A DNA stretch of 22,374 nucleotides, from NCBI GenBank assembly GCA_030620005.1, contig JAUXAJ010000045.1, forward strand, positions 1 to 22,374, read 5' to 3'. Position 1 is the stretch's first letter. Every line of letters starts with the position of its first letter. The translations under genes were made by a program, and so were the position numbers. Under the pieces are notes generated by a model. The model ran no database searches. It worked only from the letters and a program-made list of their open reading frames with translations, and was not told the origin of the DNA. This DNA is from Promethearchaeota archaeon (GTDB lineage: Archaea > Asgardarchaeota > Lokiarchaeia > Sigynarchaeales > SOKP01). This document shows, piece by piece, positions 1 to 7,349 of the stretch.

Positions 1-498
1 AGTGAAAGAATCTTTAAAAATCATTTTGCTACCATACAAAAATTTGCTCGAGAAATGAAAAAAGTGAAGTGCAAGCCTGAGATGGAAGTATATGATATTG
101 GTGGATTGTATAACATGCTTTTTCTTAATAAACAAGAAGGTTTCTTTGAACAACCCTTGCATTTTCAATTTGTATTTGGAGTGTTAGGAGGCATGCCTTT
201 TACACCATTTAATTTGTCTGCTCTACTCCATGTGAAGCCACCAGATGCCACCTGGAGCGTGTGCGGCGTAGCCAAACAACAATTCTACGCAGGATTATCT
301 GCTGCGGCCTCGAGAGGACATATCCGTGTAGGACTAGAAGACAACATACGAATGCCAAGTGGAGAATTAGCAAAGGGTAATTGGGAACAAGTGAAATGGG
401 CGGCTAAAGCAGCAGAGATGTCAGGTCGAAAAATTGCTCAAGGTGCAGAAGCTCGTAAAATACTTAACTTATTGAAAGATGATATAGAATTGATTTGA
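1..498 (+). CDS. Beta-keto acid cleavage enzyme (BKACE/Kce family, DUF849), 3' part only
   Basis: The reading frame is open from base 1, so the first ATG (55) is internal and the gene begins outside the window. About 165 residues of an expected ~275 are present. Family members cleave beta-keto acids with an acyl-CoA, giving acetoacetate and a new CoA ester; the founding enzyme, Kce, acts on 3-keto-5-aminohexanoate in lysine fermentation. Visible here is the conserved C-terminal half of the TIM barrel: GHIRVGLEDN, whose Glu is the known third zinc ligand of Kce, then the GELAKGN and EARKIL stretches typical of the family end. The two histidine ligands lie upstream of the window. The substrate of BKACE proteins varies widely and cannot be set from this piece. 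It is followed by SucC/SucD-like genes on the same strand after about 100 bp, so its CoA product might feed that ligase. The family call is firm; the reaction is not. Confidence 0.9.
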   Translation, partial: SERIFKNHFATIQKFAREMKKVKCKPEMEVYDIGGLYNMLFLNKQEGFFEQPLHFQFVFGVLGGMPFTPFNLSALLHVKPPDATWSVCGVAKQQFYAGLSAAASRGHIRVGLEDNIRMPSGELAKGNWEQVKWAAKAAEMSGRKIAQGAEARKILNLLKDDIELI

Positions 499-590
499 TT
501 TTATAATTTCAAAAAGGTTTGCTTAAAAAGAATCTAAAATTTAACTAATCATAATTAAAAATTAATCTATTATAAATAAACAAGCAAAAG

Positions 591-595
591 AGGAG
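591..595 (+). promoter_or_regulatory. Shine-Dalgarno site that sets an ATT start for the SucC-like gene
   Basis: AGGAG lies 6 nt upstream of the in-frame ATT at 602. No ATG, GTG or TTG precedes the conserved N-terminus in this frame. The next usable start, TTG at 650, has no comparable purine run before it (the bases before it read AAGTATGAA). Confidence 0.65.
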
Positions 596-601
596 AAAAA
601 A

Positions 602-1723
602 ATTCGCTTACTTGAATATGAAAGCAAGGAAATTTTTAAGAAGTATGAATTGCCTCTCTTAAATAATGTAGTGATTACTAGGGACGATGATCTTGCAAAA
701 AAAATAGAACAATTTACTTTTCCAGCAATTGTTAAGTCCCAAATTGCAATAGGAAGTCGAAGAAAAGCGGGATTAATCAAAATTGCGCAAACAAGGGAAG
801 AAGGTATAGAATTATGTAAAGATTTTTTTCAGAGAGAAGTTAGTGGCTTTAAAGTAGAAGCAATACTAATTGAAGCATTAGCAGACATACAACACGAATT
901 TTATTGTTCTATAGCATTAGACGCTTCAGGAAGACAATTTTACTTGCTTGCTAGCGCAGAAGGAGGAATAGATATTGAGGAGGTTGCTGCCACTCGTCCT
1001 GAGGCTATCATTAGAGAGAGCTTCACGCTTACACGTGGATTAACGAGTGTTGCGGCTAAAAAGGTTGCTCAACAATTGGGCTTTAAAAATCAAAATGTTG
1101 AGGCTGCCACGGATATTTTTTTAAAAATATGGGAAATTTCAACACAAACCGAAGCGTTATTAGTAGAGATCAATCCCTTAGTTCTAACGCCTTCTGGTTT
1201 AATTGCTGTAGACGGAAAAATGATTTTAGATGAGAATGCAGCGTTCAGACAGCCTCTTACCCAAGAATTTCAAGAAAAAAAATACACGGATTTAGAGAAA
1301 TATGCAAAAGAAAATAACTTGTTTTTCGTTGAGCTTGATGGAGATATCGGAGTTTTAGGTAATGGTGCAGGATTAACTTTAGAACTCGTAGATATATTAT
1401 TTGAGCTTGGGATTAAACCCGCAAATTTCTTGGATCTTGGTGGAGGTGCAAGACCAGAACGAGTATTAAAAGCACTTAAACTTATTTTTAGGTTGAATCC
1501 TAAAGGAGTGTTAATAAATATCTTTGGAGGCATAACCCGTTGTGATTTTATTGCTGAGGGTATAGTTCAAGCTGTAAAGTCTTTTAAAGATGCCCCTCCT
1601 CTCGTAGTTCGCTTGATGGGTACCAAACACCTTGAAGGAATTGAGATACTCAAAAAAGAGGGCATGAATGCCTACAAGGATTTAATGGAAGCCGTAGAAA
1701 AAGTTAAAGAATTGGTAAAATAA
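602..1723 (+). CDS. sucC: ADP-forming succinyl-CoA ligase-type beta subunit (ATP-grasp), ATT start
   Basis: Beta subunit of a two-subunit ADP-forming acyl-CoA ligase that interconverts acyl-CoA + ADP + Pi with acid + CoA + ATP. Starting at ATT 602 gives 373 residues, near the family norm of ~390, and restores the N-terminus RLLEYESKEIFKKYELP, which matches the family pattern; starting at TTG 650 would delete it. An ATP-grasp region fills the first ~220 residues, with VEINPLV and a following VDGK. The CoA-ligase domain has GNGAGL, NFLDLGGGA and NIFGGITRCD, all standard for SucC. One oddity is the nucleotide loop: K45 is kept (E. coli K46), but the loop aligned with E. coli GGRGKAG reads GSRRKAG, so two glycines are lost. 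The alpha subunit follows at once, so the pair surely forms one enzyme. Succinate is the default substrate; another acid is possible given the BKACE neighbour. Confidence 0.92.
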   Translation: MRLLEYESKEIFKKYELPLLNNVVITRDDDLAKKIEQFTFPAIVKSQIAIGSRRKAGLIKIAQTREEGIELCKDFFQREVSGFKVEAILIEALADIQHEFYCSIALDASGRQFYLLASAEGGIDIEEVAATRPEAIIRESFTLTRGLTSVAAKKVAQQLGFKNQNVEAATDIFLKIWEISTQTEALLVEINPLVLTPSGLIAVDGKMILDENAAFRQPLTQEFQEKKYTDLEKYAKENNLFFVELDGDIGVLGNGAGLTLELVDILFELGIKPANFLDLGGGARPERVLKALKLIFRLNPKGVLINIFGGITRCDFIAEGIVQAVKSFKDAPPLVVRLMGTKHLEGIEILKKEGMNAYKDLMEAVEKVKELVK

Positions 1724-1743
1724 AAAATACAAAGGTGGCAAAA

Positions 1744-2607
1744 ATGTATATTGGAAAAGAATCAAAAGTTATTGTTCAAGGCATTACCGGTAGTCAAGGT
1801 AAATTCCATTGTGGATTAATGCTCGAATATGGTACAAACATCGTTGCAGGGGTAACTCCTAATAAAGGAAGTCAAGAAGTCCATGGCGTTCCTGTTTATG
1901 ATACCGTGCAAGAAACAGTTGATAATCACGGTGCAGATACCAGCATCGTGTTTGTTCCTGCAAGATTCGCGTATGATGCCGTGGAAGAAAGCTTAAATGC
2001 GGGCATAACCCTCACGTGCATCATTACTGAAAGCATTCCTATATACGATACAATGAGACTCATAGATAAGGCTAAAAAAAATGGTTTGCATCTCGTGGGC
2101 CCAAATACTCCTGGAATGATAATTCCTGATCATATCAAATTAGGAATCATGCCTAACGATTTGGCTCATTTTGGTAATGTGGCAGTAATTTCCAAGAGCG
2201 GCACGCTTTCAAATGAAATAACTAAAGCCATTGGAGACGCAGGAATGGGGGTATCGGCACTTATAGGAATTGGAGGAGATCCAGTTCGTGGAACGACAAT
2301 GCTTGAGGCAGTAGAATATTACGCTGAAGACAAGAATACAAAATTAATCGTTTTGATTGGAGAAATTGGGAGTGATGAAGAAGAGAAAGTAGCGGAATAT
2401 ATCAAGGGCAATGTTGATAAACCTATCATTGCACATATCGCGGGAAAACATGCTCCTGAAGGTAAAAGAATGGGTCATGCGGGGGCAATAATTTCAGGAG
2501 ATTTTGGAACTGCTCAAGGGAAATTAAAGGCTCTAAAAGATGCTGGTGCGTATATAGCAAATTTACCTTGGGATGTACCTAACATTATAAGAAATATTAT
2601 TAAATAA
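1744..2607 (+). CDS. sucD: Succinyl-CoA ligase-type alpha subunit
   Basis: Alpha subunit that carries the phosphohistidine and CoA-binding Rossmann domain of the ADP-forming ligase. Visible are the N-terminal KVIVQGITGSQGKFH CoA-binding motif, GPNTPGMI, SKSGTLSNE, and the active-site segment GKRMGHAGAI, whose His (residue 245 from this start) corresponds to E. coli His246. Length is 287 residues, as expected. A GTG at 1735 would add three residues, but the only Shine-Dalgarno match, AGGTG at 1733-1737, overlaps that GTG and sits 6 nt before the ATG at 1744, so the ATG is preferred. The gap to the beta gene is about 20 bp, indicating one transcript. No active-site residue is missing, in contrast to the altered nucleotide loop of the partner. 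Confidence 0.94.
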   Translation: MYIGKESKVIVQGITGSQGKFHCGLMLEYGTNIVAGVTPNKGSQEVHGVPVYDTVQETVDNHGADTSIVFVPARFAYDAVEESLNAGITLTCIITESIPIYDTMRLIDKAKKNGLHLVGPNTPGMIIPDHIKLGIMPNDLAHFGNVAVISKSGTLSNEITKAIGDAGMGVSALIGIGGDPVRGTTMLEAVEYYAEDKNTKLIVLIGEIGSDEEEKVAEYIKGNVDKPIIAHIAGKHAPEGKRMGHAGAIISGDFGTAQGKLKALKDAGAYIANLPWDVPNIIRNIIK

Positions 2608-2616
2608 ATTTTTTTC
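2608..2616 (+). terminator. Oligo-T terminator after the alpha subunit gene
   Basis: Seven consecutive T (2609-2615) follow directly on the stop codon, with no hairpin, as is usual for archaeal intrinsic termination. It lies only a few bases before the next ATG, so read-through into the transporter gene is also possible. Confidence 0.4.
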
Positions 2617-2620
2617 TTCC

Positions 2621-3565
2621 ATGGCTACTAATAAAACAAATGCGAAATCAAGAAACTATAGAGTTTCGAAGATTTGCATGCTTATATCTGGAATTTGCAT
2701 GGGAAATATTGGAATAATAATTACAATTTTAGAATCTTCTGGTCATTCTTTTTATTCAATTATTTTATTTAGAGGTATTTTTGGAACCATGTTTTTATCC
2801 ATATTCATGTTAAAAACTGGCTCGTTTTCGAAAGCATTCATTAAAGAATCATTAACATTTCATTGGAAACCATTACTTCTATTAGGAATATTTAACTCAG
2901 CAATGAATATTCTTTATTTTATTAGTATATCGATATCTGGTTATGCCGTTTCTGCTTTTCTATTATACACCAGTGGAATTTATGTTCTTTTTTTTTTAGT
3001 TTTAACTAAACAAGAAAAGGTTTCGAAAATTAATCTTTTTTGTTTTATTTTAGCGATAATAGGAGTAGCGATTATAATGGAATTTTGGAGTGGAGATTTT
3101 TTTCCAATTGGCATTTTGATTGGTCTATTTTCAGGATTAGCATATGGAACATCAGTTTTTTTATTAAAAATTATTTATATTCAAAGAGACAAAAATTTTA
3201 ATAATTTTAAAGCCAAGGGAGATTTTGACACCTTCCTAGCGTGGTGGTCTACTCTCTTTTTTATGTTTCTATTCTTACCATTTGGAGCTTCAGGTATTTT
3301 TCATTTAACAATAATTGATGTTTTTTATTGTCTACTCTTGGGACTTATTCCCACAGCCCTACCTTTTTTCTTATATAATTACGCTGTTAAAAACGATAAA
3401 GGGGGCAACATTATCATTTTATCTTATTTTGAACCCATCATGGCTACGATCAATGCCGCCATATTCTCACAAAAATTATCCTTATACACGATATTGGGAG
3501 GAACATTAATATTGATTGCAAATATCATAGTTTTAAAAATTTCCACAATTAATAACCGTAACTGA
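2621..3565 (+). CDS. DMT-superfamily (EamA) membrane transporter
   Basis: A 314-residue integral membrane protein with about ten hydrophobic segments arranged as two EamA repeats, the usual size for drug/metabolite transporters. The N-terminus is a short basic cytoplasmic tail (residues 1-17), followed by a first helix ending near 40, then the charged RGIFG element common in the second helix of this family. A polar loop rich in Lys and Asp (about residues 186-205) separates the two halves. The substrate cannot be predicted; amino acids and other small metabolites are typical. The start has no Shine-Dalgarno sequence: the bases before it are an oligo-T tract and CTTCC. Either the gene is read through from the ligase genes or it has its own promoter inside sucD. 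It ends convergent with the M20 gene. Base composition is lower in GC than its neighbours, typical of membrane proteins. Confidence 0.85.
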   Translation: MATNKTNAKSRNYRVSKICMLISGICMGNIGIIITILESSGHSFYSIILFRGIFGTMFLSIFMLKTGSFSKAFIKESLTFHWKPLLLLGIFNSAMNILYFISISISGYAVSAFLLYTSGIYVLFFLVLTKQEKVSKINLFCFILAIIGVAIIMEFWSGDFFPIGILIGLFSGLAYGTSVFLLKIIYIQRDKNFNNFKAKGDFDTFLAWWSTLFFMFLFLPFGASGIFHLTIIDVFYCLLLGLIPTALPFFLYNYAVKNDKGGNIIILSYFEPIMATINAAIFSQKLSLYTILGGTLILIANIIVLKISTINNRN

Positions 3566-3682
3566 GAAATAATCTTAAGAATTAATATATTAAAACTTAT
3601 TCAATTAATTTATTTCTATAAAGAAGTCATGTAAACGAAAAAACGAGAAATATTTCAAATTTTAACGATTGAAATAATGTAT

Positions 3683-5134
3683 CTATCTAACAATTAGATA
3701 TTTTAACCGATGGAGAGGTGGTTTGAATCCTTCGGGGAATGGAGATTTATATCTTTTTTCTTTAGCAGCATTTTCAAATTCTTTCCGAGCTTTTTCAACT
3801 AATTCCGGATTACTCATGAACTCCAGTGCAGTTAAAGCAATGATTTTAGCAGCGGTTAACATCCCTTTATGTCCAATACCCATTCCAGAAGTAGCTGTTG
3901 CTTGCCAAGAGTGACTTGAACCTCCCATTGCAAAGCAGGCGGTCCAGAATTCCCCTAAAGGCGTGTTCCACGAAACATCGCCAACGTCAGTGCAACCGGT
4001 ACTAACTTGACCCTTTCCAATTGGAGGAATAATGATTGGGCATAGAGGTTCATTAAAGACTTTCATTGCTAAATCTTTCAAGTTTGGCGGGACAGCTTTC
4101 TTAATGCCGTCTAGAGCGTCTGGAGGTAATGTCTTCCCAATTTTTCTCGCAAATTCTTGTTCCTCCTCGTTAAATCGTGGAGGACCTACTTGTTTCATTT
4201 TTTCGTAAATCACATCGCTTACTACTTGATTACGGATGTGGTCATGTGTACCGTCTAAGAATTCAATTTCCATGCTAGTTTCAGTCATTAATTCAGCACC
4301 TTTAGCTATCTTAATTAGTCGATCATAAATTTCATCTACTTGATGGCGTTCAGGAGCACGAATGCAATAAAATACTTCCGCTTCGTCTGGAACAATATTA
4401 GGAGCGAGCCCACCATTGGTTATTACGTAATGAATTCGAGCGTCGGGGATCACGTGTTCTCGCATGTAATTAACCCCTACATTCATTAGTTCCACCGCGT
4501 CAAGGGCACTTCGACCATTATAAGGATCACTGGCAGCATGTGCCGTTTGACCATGGAATTTGAAAATCACGGAATTAATCGCACTATTCGAGCTTAATCT
4601 TACCGCATTAAACCCTTGTGGATGCCACGCTATAGAAATGTCAACATCTTCAAACAAACCGCCAGGATTAACCATATAAGCTTTAGAAGCAAAAATTTCT
4701 TCTGCCGGGCAACCGTAATATCGAATGGTTCCTTTTACTTCTCCCGCATCAATTGCTTCCTTAACTGCCAAAACACCTCCTAAGCCTGCTGTACATAGAA
4801 GATTATGACCACAACCATGACCAGGAGCCCCTTCTTTTAAGGGTTTTTTAGTAGGGTCAATAGCTTGATTCAAACCTGGCAACGAATCGTATTCCCCTAA
4901 TACCGCTATTACAGGTTTCCCGCTCCCATAACTCGCTACAAAAGCAGTTGGCAAGGAAGCGACCCCATTATCAACATTAAATCCAGCTTCTTCAAGGTTT
5001 TTCATTAGTAATTTTGAAGATTCATGTTCTTTAAACCCTATTTCAGCATGTTTCCATATTGCGTCGCTAATATCTATTAATTTCTTTTTATTTGTTTTTA
5101 TCCATCTCAAATACTGAGAAAATTTTTTCGTCAT
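3683..5134 (-). CDS. M20-family amidohydrolase/peptidase, AbgB-like
   Basis: A cytoplasmic di-metal hydrolase of 483 residues resembling AbgB, the subunit that splits p-aminobenzoyl-glutamate, and related N-acyl amino-acid hydrolases. The metal site is intact: GEYDSLPG (near residue 83), HGCGHN (106-111), CPAEE (142-146), AWHPQ with His171, and a C-terminal SHSWQ followed by GMGIGHKGML, which is characteristic of the AbgB branch. The lid domain lies between roughly 185 and 310. No signal peptide is seen. The start ATG has GGAGA 4 nt upstream. It is read after the TetR gene on the same strand with about 73 bp between, so the regulator probably controls it. The natural substrate is unknown; folate fragments, N-acyl amino acids or dipeptides are all plausible. 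Its GC content is visibly higher than the intergenic background, as for ligase 1. Confidence 0.9.
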   Translation of the reverse strand: MTKKFSQYLRWIKTNKKKLIDISDAIWKHAEIGFKEHESSKLLMKNLEEAGFNVDNGVASLPTAFVASYGSGKPVIAVLGEYDSLPGLNQAIDPTKKPLKEGAPGHGCGHNLLCTAGLGGVLAVKEAIDAGEVKGTIRYYGCPAEEIFASKAYMVNPGGLFEDVDISIAWHPQGFNAVRLSSNSAINSVIFKFHGQTAHAASDPYNGRSALDAVELMNVGVNYMREHVIPDARIHYVITNGGLAPNIVPDEAEVFYCIRAPERHQVDEIYDRLIKIAKGAELMTETSMEIEFLDGTHDHIRNQVVSDVIYEKMKQVGPPRFNEEEQEFARKIGKTLPPDALDGIKKAVPPNLKDLAMKVFNEPLCPIIIPPIGKGQVSTGCTDVGDVSWNTPLGEFWTACFAMGGSSHSWQATATSGMGIGHKGMLTAAKIIALTALEFMSNPELVEKARKEFENAAKEKRYKSPFPEGFKPPLHRLKYLIVR

Positions 5135-5207
5135 GTTTTCTCCATATAAACTTTATAATTATTATTTCCATTATTTTAAAAGCCATTAAATCAATTCTTT
5201 TTGATAA

Positions 5208-5870
5208 TCATGATTTCAATTGATTTCGGAGTCTTTCTAATATATATTTCCTGAAGCTCTCTATTTTTTCGGGACTAAGATTATTTTCTATAGGTTCTGT
5301 AATAGGCGTTCGAAATCTGAACTCGTTTTCAATGTATGCCATTCCATAAGTTAATCCAAAAAAATAATAAGTAAAATAATCTACATCTTCTTCTTTAATT
5401 TCTCCCGCTTCCATTGCTTTCCTTACAACATCTTTTATAATATTTAATGGATTGACTAGCTTATATCCTTTTTCTAAAGGACCTCTCTTTTTGGATCGTG
5501 GTGGAGGAATTAAAAACAACATTTGATAGCGTTTATAATCATTTTTTACAAAGTCCAAGAAGAATATTACCATTTTTTCAAAAAGGTCAACATGATTACC
5601 TTGATGTTCATTTATTAGACTTTCCATTTGATATACAAGGTTTTCGTAGTCTTGAATTCTAATTGCAACCCACAGTTCTCTTTTGCTCTTTACATAATTG
5701 TAAAGGTTTGGTTGTGTCATGTTCAAGCGAGCTGCTAATTCACGGGTGCTAAATCCATGAGATCCTCTTGAAGTGAACAATTCTCGCCCGATATCAATGA
5801 TTTCTTGATATAATTTCGATTTGTCCTTTTCTGTACGAGCAATCTTTCTTTTATTTTGTGTGTTATCCAT
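5208..5870 (-). CDS. TetR/AcrR-family transcriptional regulator
   Basis: A 220-residue one-component repressor. Residues ~18-65 form the DNA-binding domain, with the helix-turn-helix TRELAARLNMTQPNLYNYVK (42-61) closely matching the TetR consensus. The rest is a helical ligand and dimer domain without recognisable specificity. TetR proteins bind short palindromes, usually near their own promoter, and release DNA on binding a small ligand, often a lipid, acyl-CoA or drug. It stands directly upstream of the M20 gene on the same strand and divergent from the ParB-like gene. The intergenic space of 195 bp holds a tandem palindrome (5993-6019) that could be its operator, although that site lies nearer the ParB-like gene. 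The N-terminus is Lys/Arg rich before the first helix, as usual. Confidence 0.93.
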   Translation of the reverse strand: MDNTQNKRKIARTEKDKSKLYQEIIDIGRELFTSRGSHGFSTRELAARLNMTQPNLYNYVKSKRELWVAIRIQDYENLVYQMESLINEHQGNHVDLFEKMVIFFLDFVKNDYKRYQMLFLIPPPRSKKRGPLEKGYKLVNPLNIIKDVVRKAMEAGEIKEEDVDYFTYYFFGLTYGMAYIENEFRFRTPITEPIENNLSPEKIESFRKYILERLRNQLKS

Positions 5871-5974
5871 ATTATCTTACTTATAATCGGTTATTATTAA
5901 TTTTTATTAAAAATTGACAACATTTTAATTTTCATATTATCACATTTTCACTTTATTAATATAGTAAGGAAAAG

Positions 5975-5982
5975 TTTATAAA
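5975..5982 (+). promoter_or_regulatory. TATA box of the ParB-like gene
   Basis: TTTATAAA preceded by the purine-rich GGAAAAG, a fair BRE. Using the usual archaeal spacing of about 25 bp from the TATA centre, transcription should start near 6003-6006, inside the palindrome pair. Confidence 0.6.
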
Positions 5983-5992
5983 TGATCCTCGT

Positions 5993-6019
5993 TTATCTTT
6001 GATAAATTATCTTTGATAA
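5993..6019. promoter_or_regulatory. Tandem identical palindromes, likely operator
   Basis: The 13-mer TTATCTTTGATAA occurs twice, at 5993-6005 and 6007-6019, separated by one A, so the centres are 14 bp apart. Each copy is an inverted repeat with arms TTATC and GATAA around TTT. The pair covers the transcription start predicted from the TATA box at 5975 and lies about 47 bp before the ParB-like ATG. A protein bound here would block initiation. Candidate binders are the divergent TetR regulator or the ParB-like protein itself. Confidence 0.6.
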
Positions 6020-6065
6020 GTCTAAATTTACCGTTGAAAACGAATATTTAATTAGTAGAGAGATA

Positions 6066-6974
6066 ATGGAAGATTGTCAAAAACAAATCCATCAAGTAGA
6101 ATTTTTGAATATTAATGAAGTATCGATAACAGAAAAGGAGCGAATTCGAACTACTTCTGGACAAAATGTTGAAGATTTAAAAGAATCCATACGTGACCTC
6201 GGGCTTTTTCACCCCATACTCGTAAATCATGATCACAAGCTCATATCAGGATACAGGAGACTTAAAGCTTGCAAGCAACTTGGTTGGGATATCATCCCCG
6301 CTTTTATAAAAAGGGACATAAGCGAAATAGACGAAATTAACATAGAATTGCATGAAAATATACGCAGAAAAAATCTTTCTCCTTATGAAATCGACATTGC
6401 TCTAGCTAAAATGAAAAAATTTTATGAAAAGCTCCATCCTGAAACAGTTCACTTAGCACGCAACAAATTAAATAAGAAGGGAAAGCAAGGAAAAAAATCG
6501 AATAAAGCGCAAGAGAGAAGGTTTTCACCCAATATCAACGAAAGCATGGAAAATTTCAATCAAAAAAACGGAAATGCAAAACGATTTACTCAAGTTGCAG
6601 CTGAATTTTCTAATTATTCAGAGCGAACCATTAGAGACAGAATTCAAGTTGGCGCTTCCATTCTAAAACAAAAATACGATGTCAGTACAATTAAATTGTA
6701 TAAAAGAGGAAGAATAACTCATTCTGAAATGCTGCTAAAAGATAGGATGCGACGTAGGATAGAAAATGCCTTTAAATTAAGAAAAGAAAATCAATGGAAA
6801 AAGAAAAAGATGACAAGCGGGCCTCAACATTCAGTGATAACATGGTGTAAAGACTGTAAAAAAGCCATAATTTCGTTTTGTCCTGAATGTGGTAAACAAG
6901 TAATAACTTGTAATAAAGGCTATATCATATTAAAAAAATTGGATTCAACTAAATGTAAAGATTACACTGATTAA
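6066..6974 (+). CDS. ParB/Spo0J-domain DNA-binding protein with C-terminal zinc ribbon
   Basis: A 302-residue protein. Residues ~10-115 form the ParB N-terminal domain: LKESIRDLGLFHPILV, then SGYRRLKA (61-68) in place of the usual GERR CTP-binding box, then ENIRRKNLSPYE (97-108). Residues ~130-170 are a long basic, Asn-rich linker. A helix-turn-helix lies near 174-196 (TQVAAEFSNYSERTIRDRI). The C-terminal end, where partition ParBs carry a dimer domain, instead has CKDC (261-264) and CPEC (272-275) plus Cys282 and Cys297, a likely zinc ribbon. No ParA or other partition gene is adjacent, so a role as transcription or nucleoid factor is more likely than plasmid partition. It has its own promoter with a tandem palindrome at the expected start site. 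Its 3' end abuts a truncated crotonase gene, which suggests that it arrived with a rearrangement. Confidence 0.85.
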   Translation: MEDCQKQIHQVEFLNINEVSITEKERIRTTSGQNVEDLKESIRDLGLFHPILVNHDHKLISGYRRLKACKQLGWDIIPAFIKRDISEIDEINIELHENIRRKNLSPYEIDIALAKMKKFYEKLHPETVHLARNKLNKKGKQGKKSNKAQERRFSPNINESMENFNQKNGNAKRFTQVAAEFSNYSERTIRDRIQVGASILKQKYDVSTIKLYKRGRITHSEMLLKDRMRRRIENAFKLRKENQWKKKKMTSGPQHSVITWCKDCKKAIISFCPECGKQVITCNKGYIILKKLDSTKCKDYTD

Positions 6975-6992
6975 AATAACCCCTTGATATCT

Positions 6993-7214
6993 TTAAAAAT
7001 ATCCTCCAGAAGAGAACGCATTTCCTTCTTTAGAGCCCGTGATTATCAATACCTTCGCGTTTTTATCTGCTTCCATATCATCGAGCACTGTGAAAATTTC
7101 TAGGAAAGTGTCAAAAAACATTGCGTTTCTTCTCTTAGGCGTATTAAGTATAATCGTGCAAATGCCATTTTCTTCCTTCTCGTATAAAATATCCTTAAAA
7201 TCTTCTACATTCAT
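6993..7214 (-). pseudogene. Truncated enoyl-CoA hydratase/isomerase (crotonase), N-terminal fragment
   Basis: Only 73 residues of a family that is normally ~260. The fragment is well preserved: GICTIILNTPKRRNAM and LDDMEADKNAKVLIITG are typical crotonase strand and helix segments, and it reaches the first oxyanion-hole region, FSSGG, then stops after YF. Removing one T in the run before the stop would add only about six codons (KDIKGLF) before another stop, so the loss is a large deletion rather than a single frameshift. The missing part would lie where the ParB-like gene now ends, 18 bp away. It still has a plausible TATA-like sequence upstream (TTTTATAAG on the minus strand). It may still be expressed, but the acyl-CoA site cannot form, so an active enzyme is not expected. 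The intact gene probably acted with the acyl-CoA ligase upstream. Confidence 0.8.
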
Positions 7215-7305
7215 TTAATTTCATGTCTTTAACTTTAATTATTTGTACTTATAAAACTTCCTTGCGTCTTTTATCATTTTAAATGGATAACTTTAAAAAT
7301 TAATT

Positions 7306-7314
7306 AAAAAAAAA
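7306..7314 (-). terminator. Oligo-T terminator after acyl-CoA ligase 1
   Basis: Nine A on the + strand, read as nine T on the minus strand, about 35 bp after the ligase stop codon and before the crotonase fragment. No hairpin is seen, consistent with archaeal termination. Confidence 0.4.
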
Positions 7315-7349
7315 TGGACAGGCCATAATTTGATTATTTATAGGATTGT

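Noticed and set aside
6066..6974. Plasmid or phage partition system (ParABS)
   Set aside because: Only a ParB-type gene is present. There is no ParA, replication, integrase or phage gene nearby, and the C-terminus is unlike partition ParBs.
6975..7000. Crotonase broken by a single frameshift
   Set aside because: Removing one T gives only about six more codons before a new stop and the sequence then enters the ParB-like gene, so the rest of the crotonase is missing.
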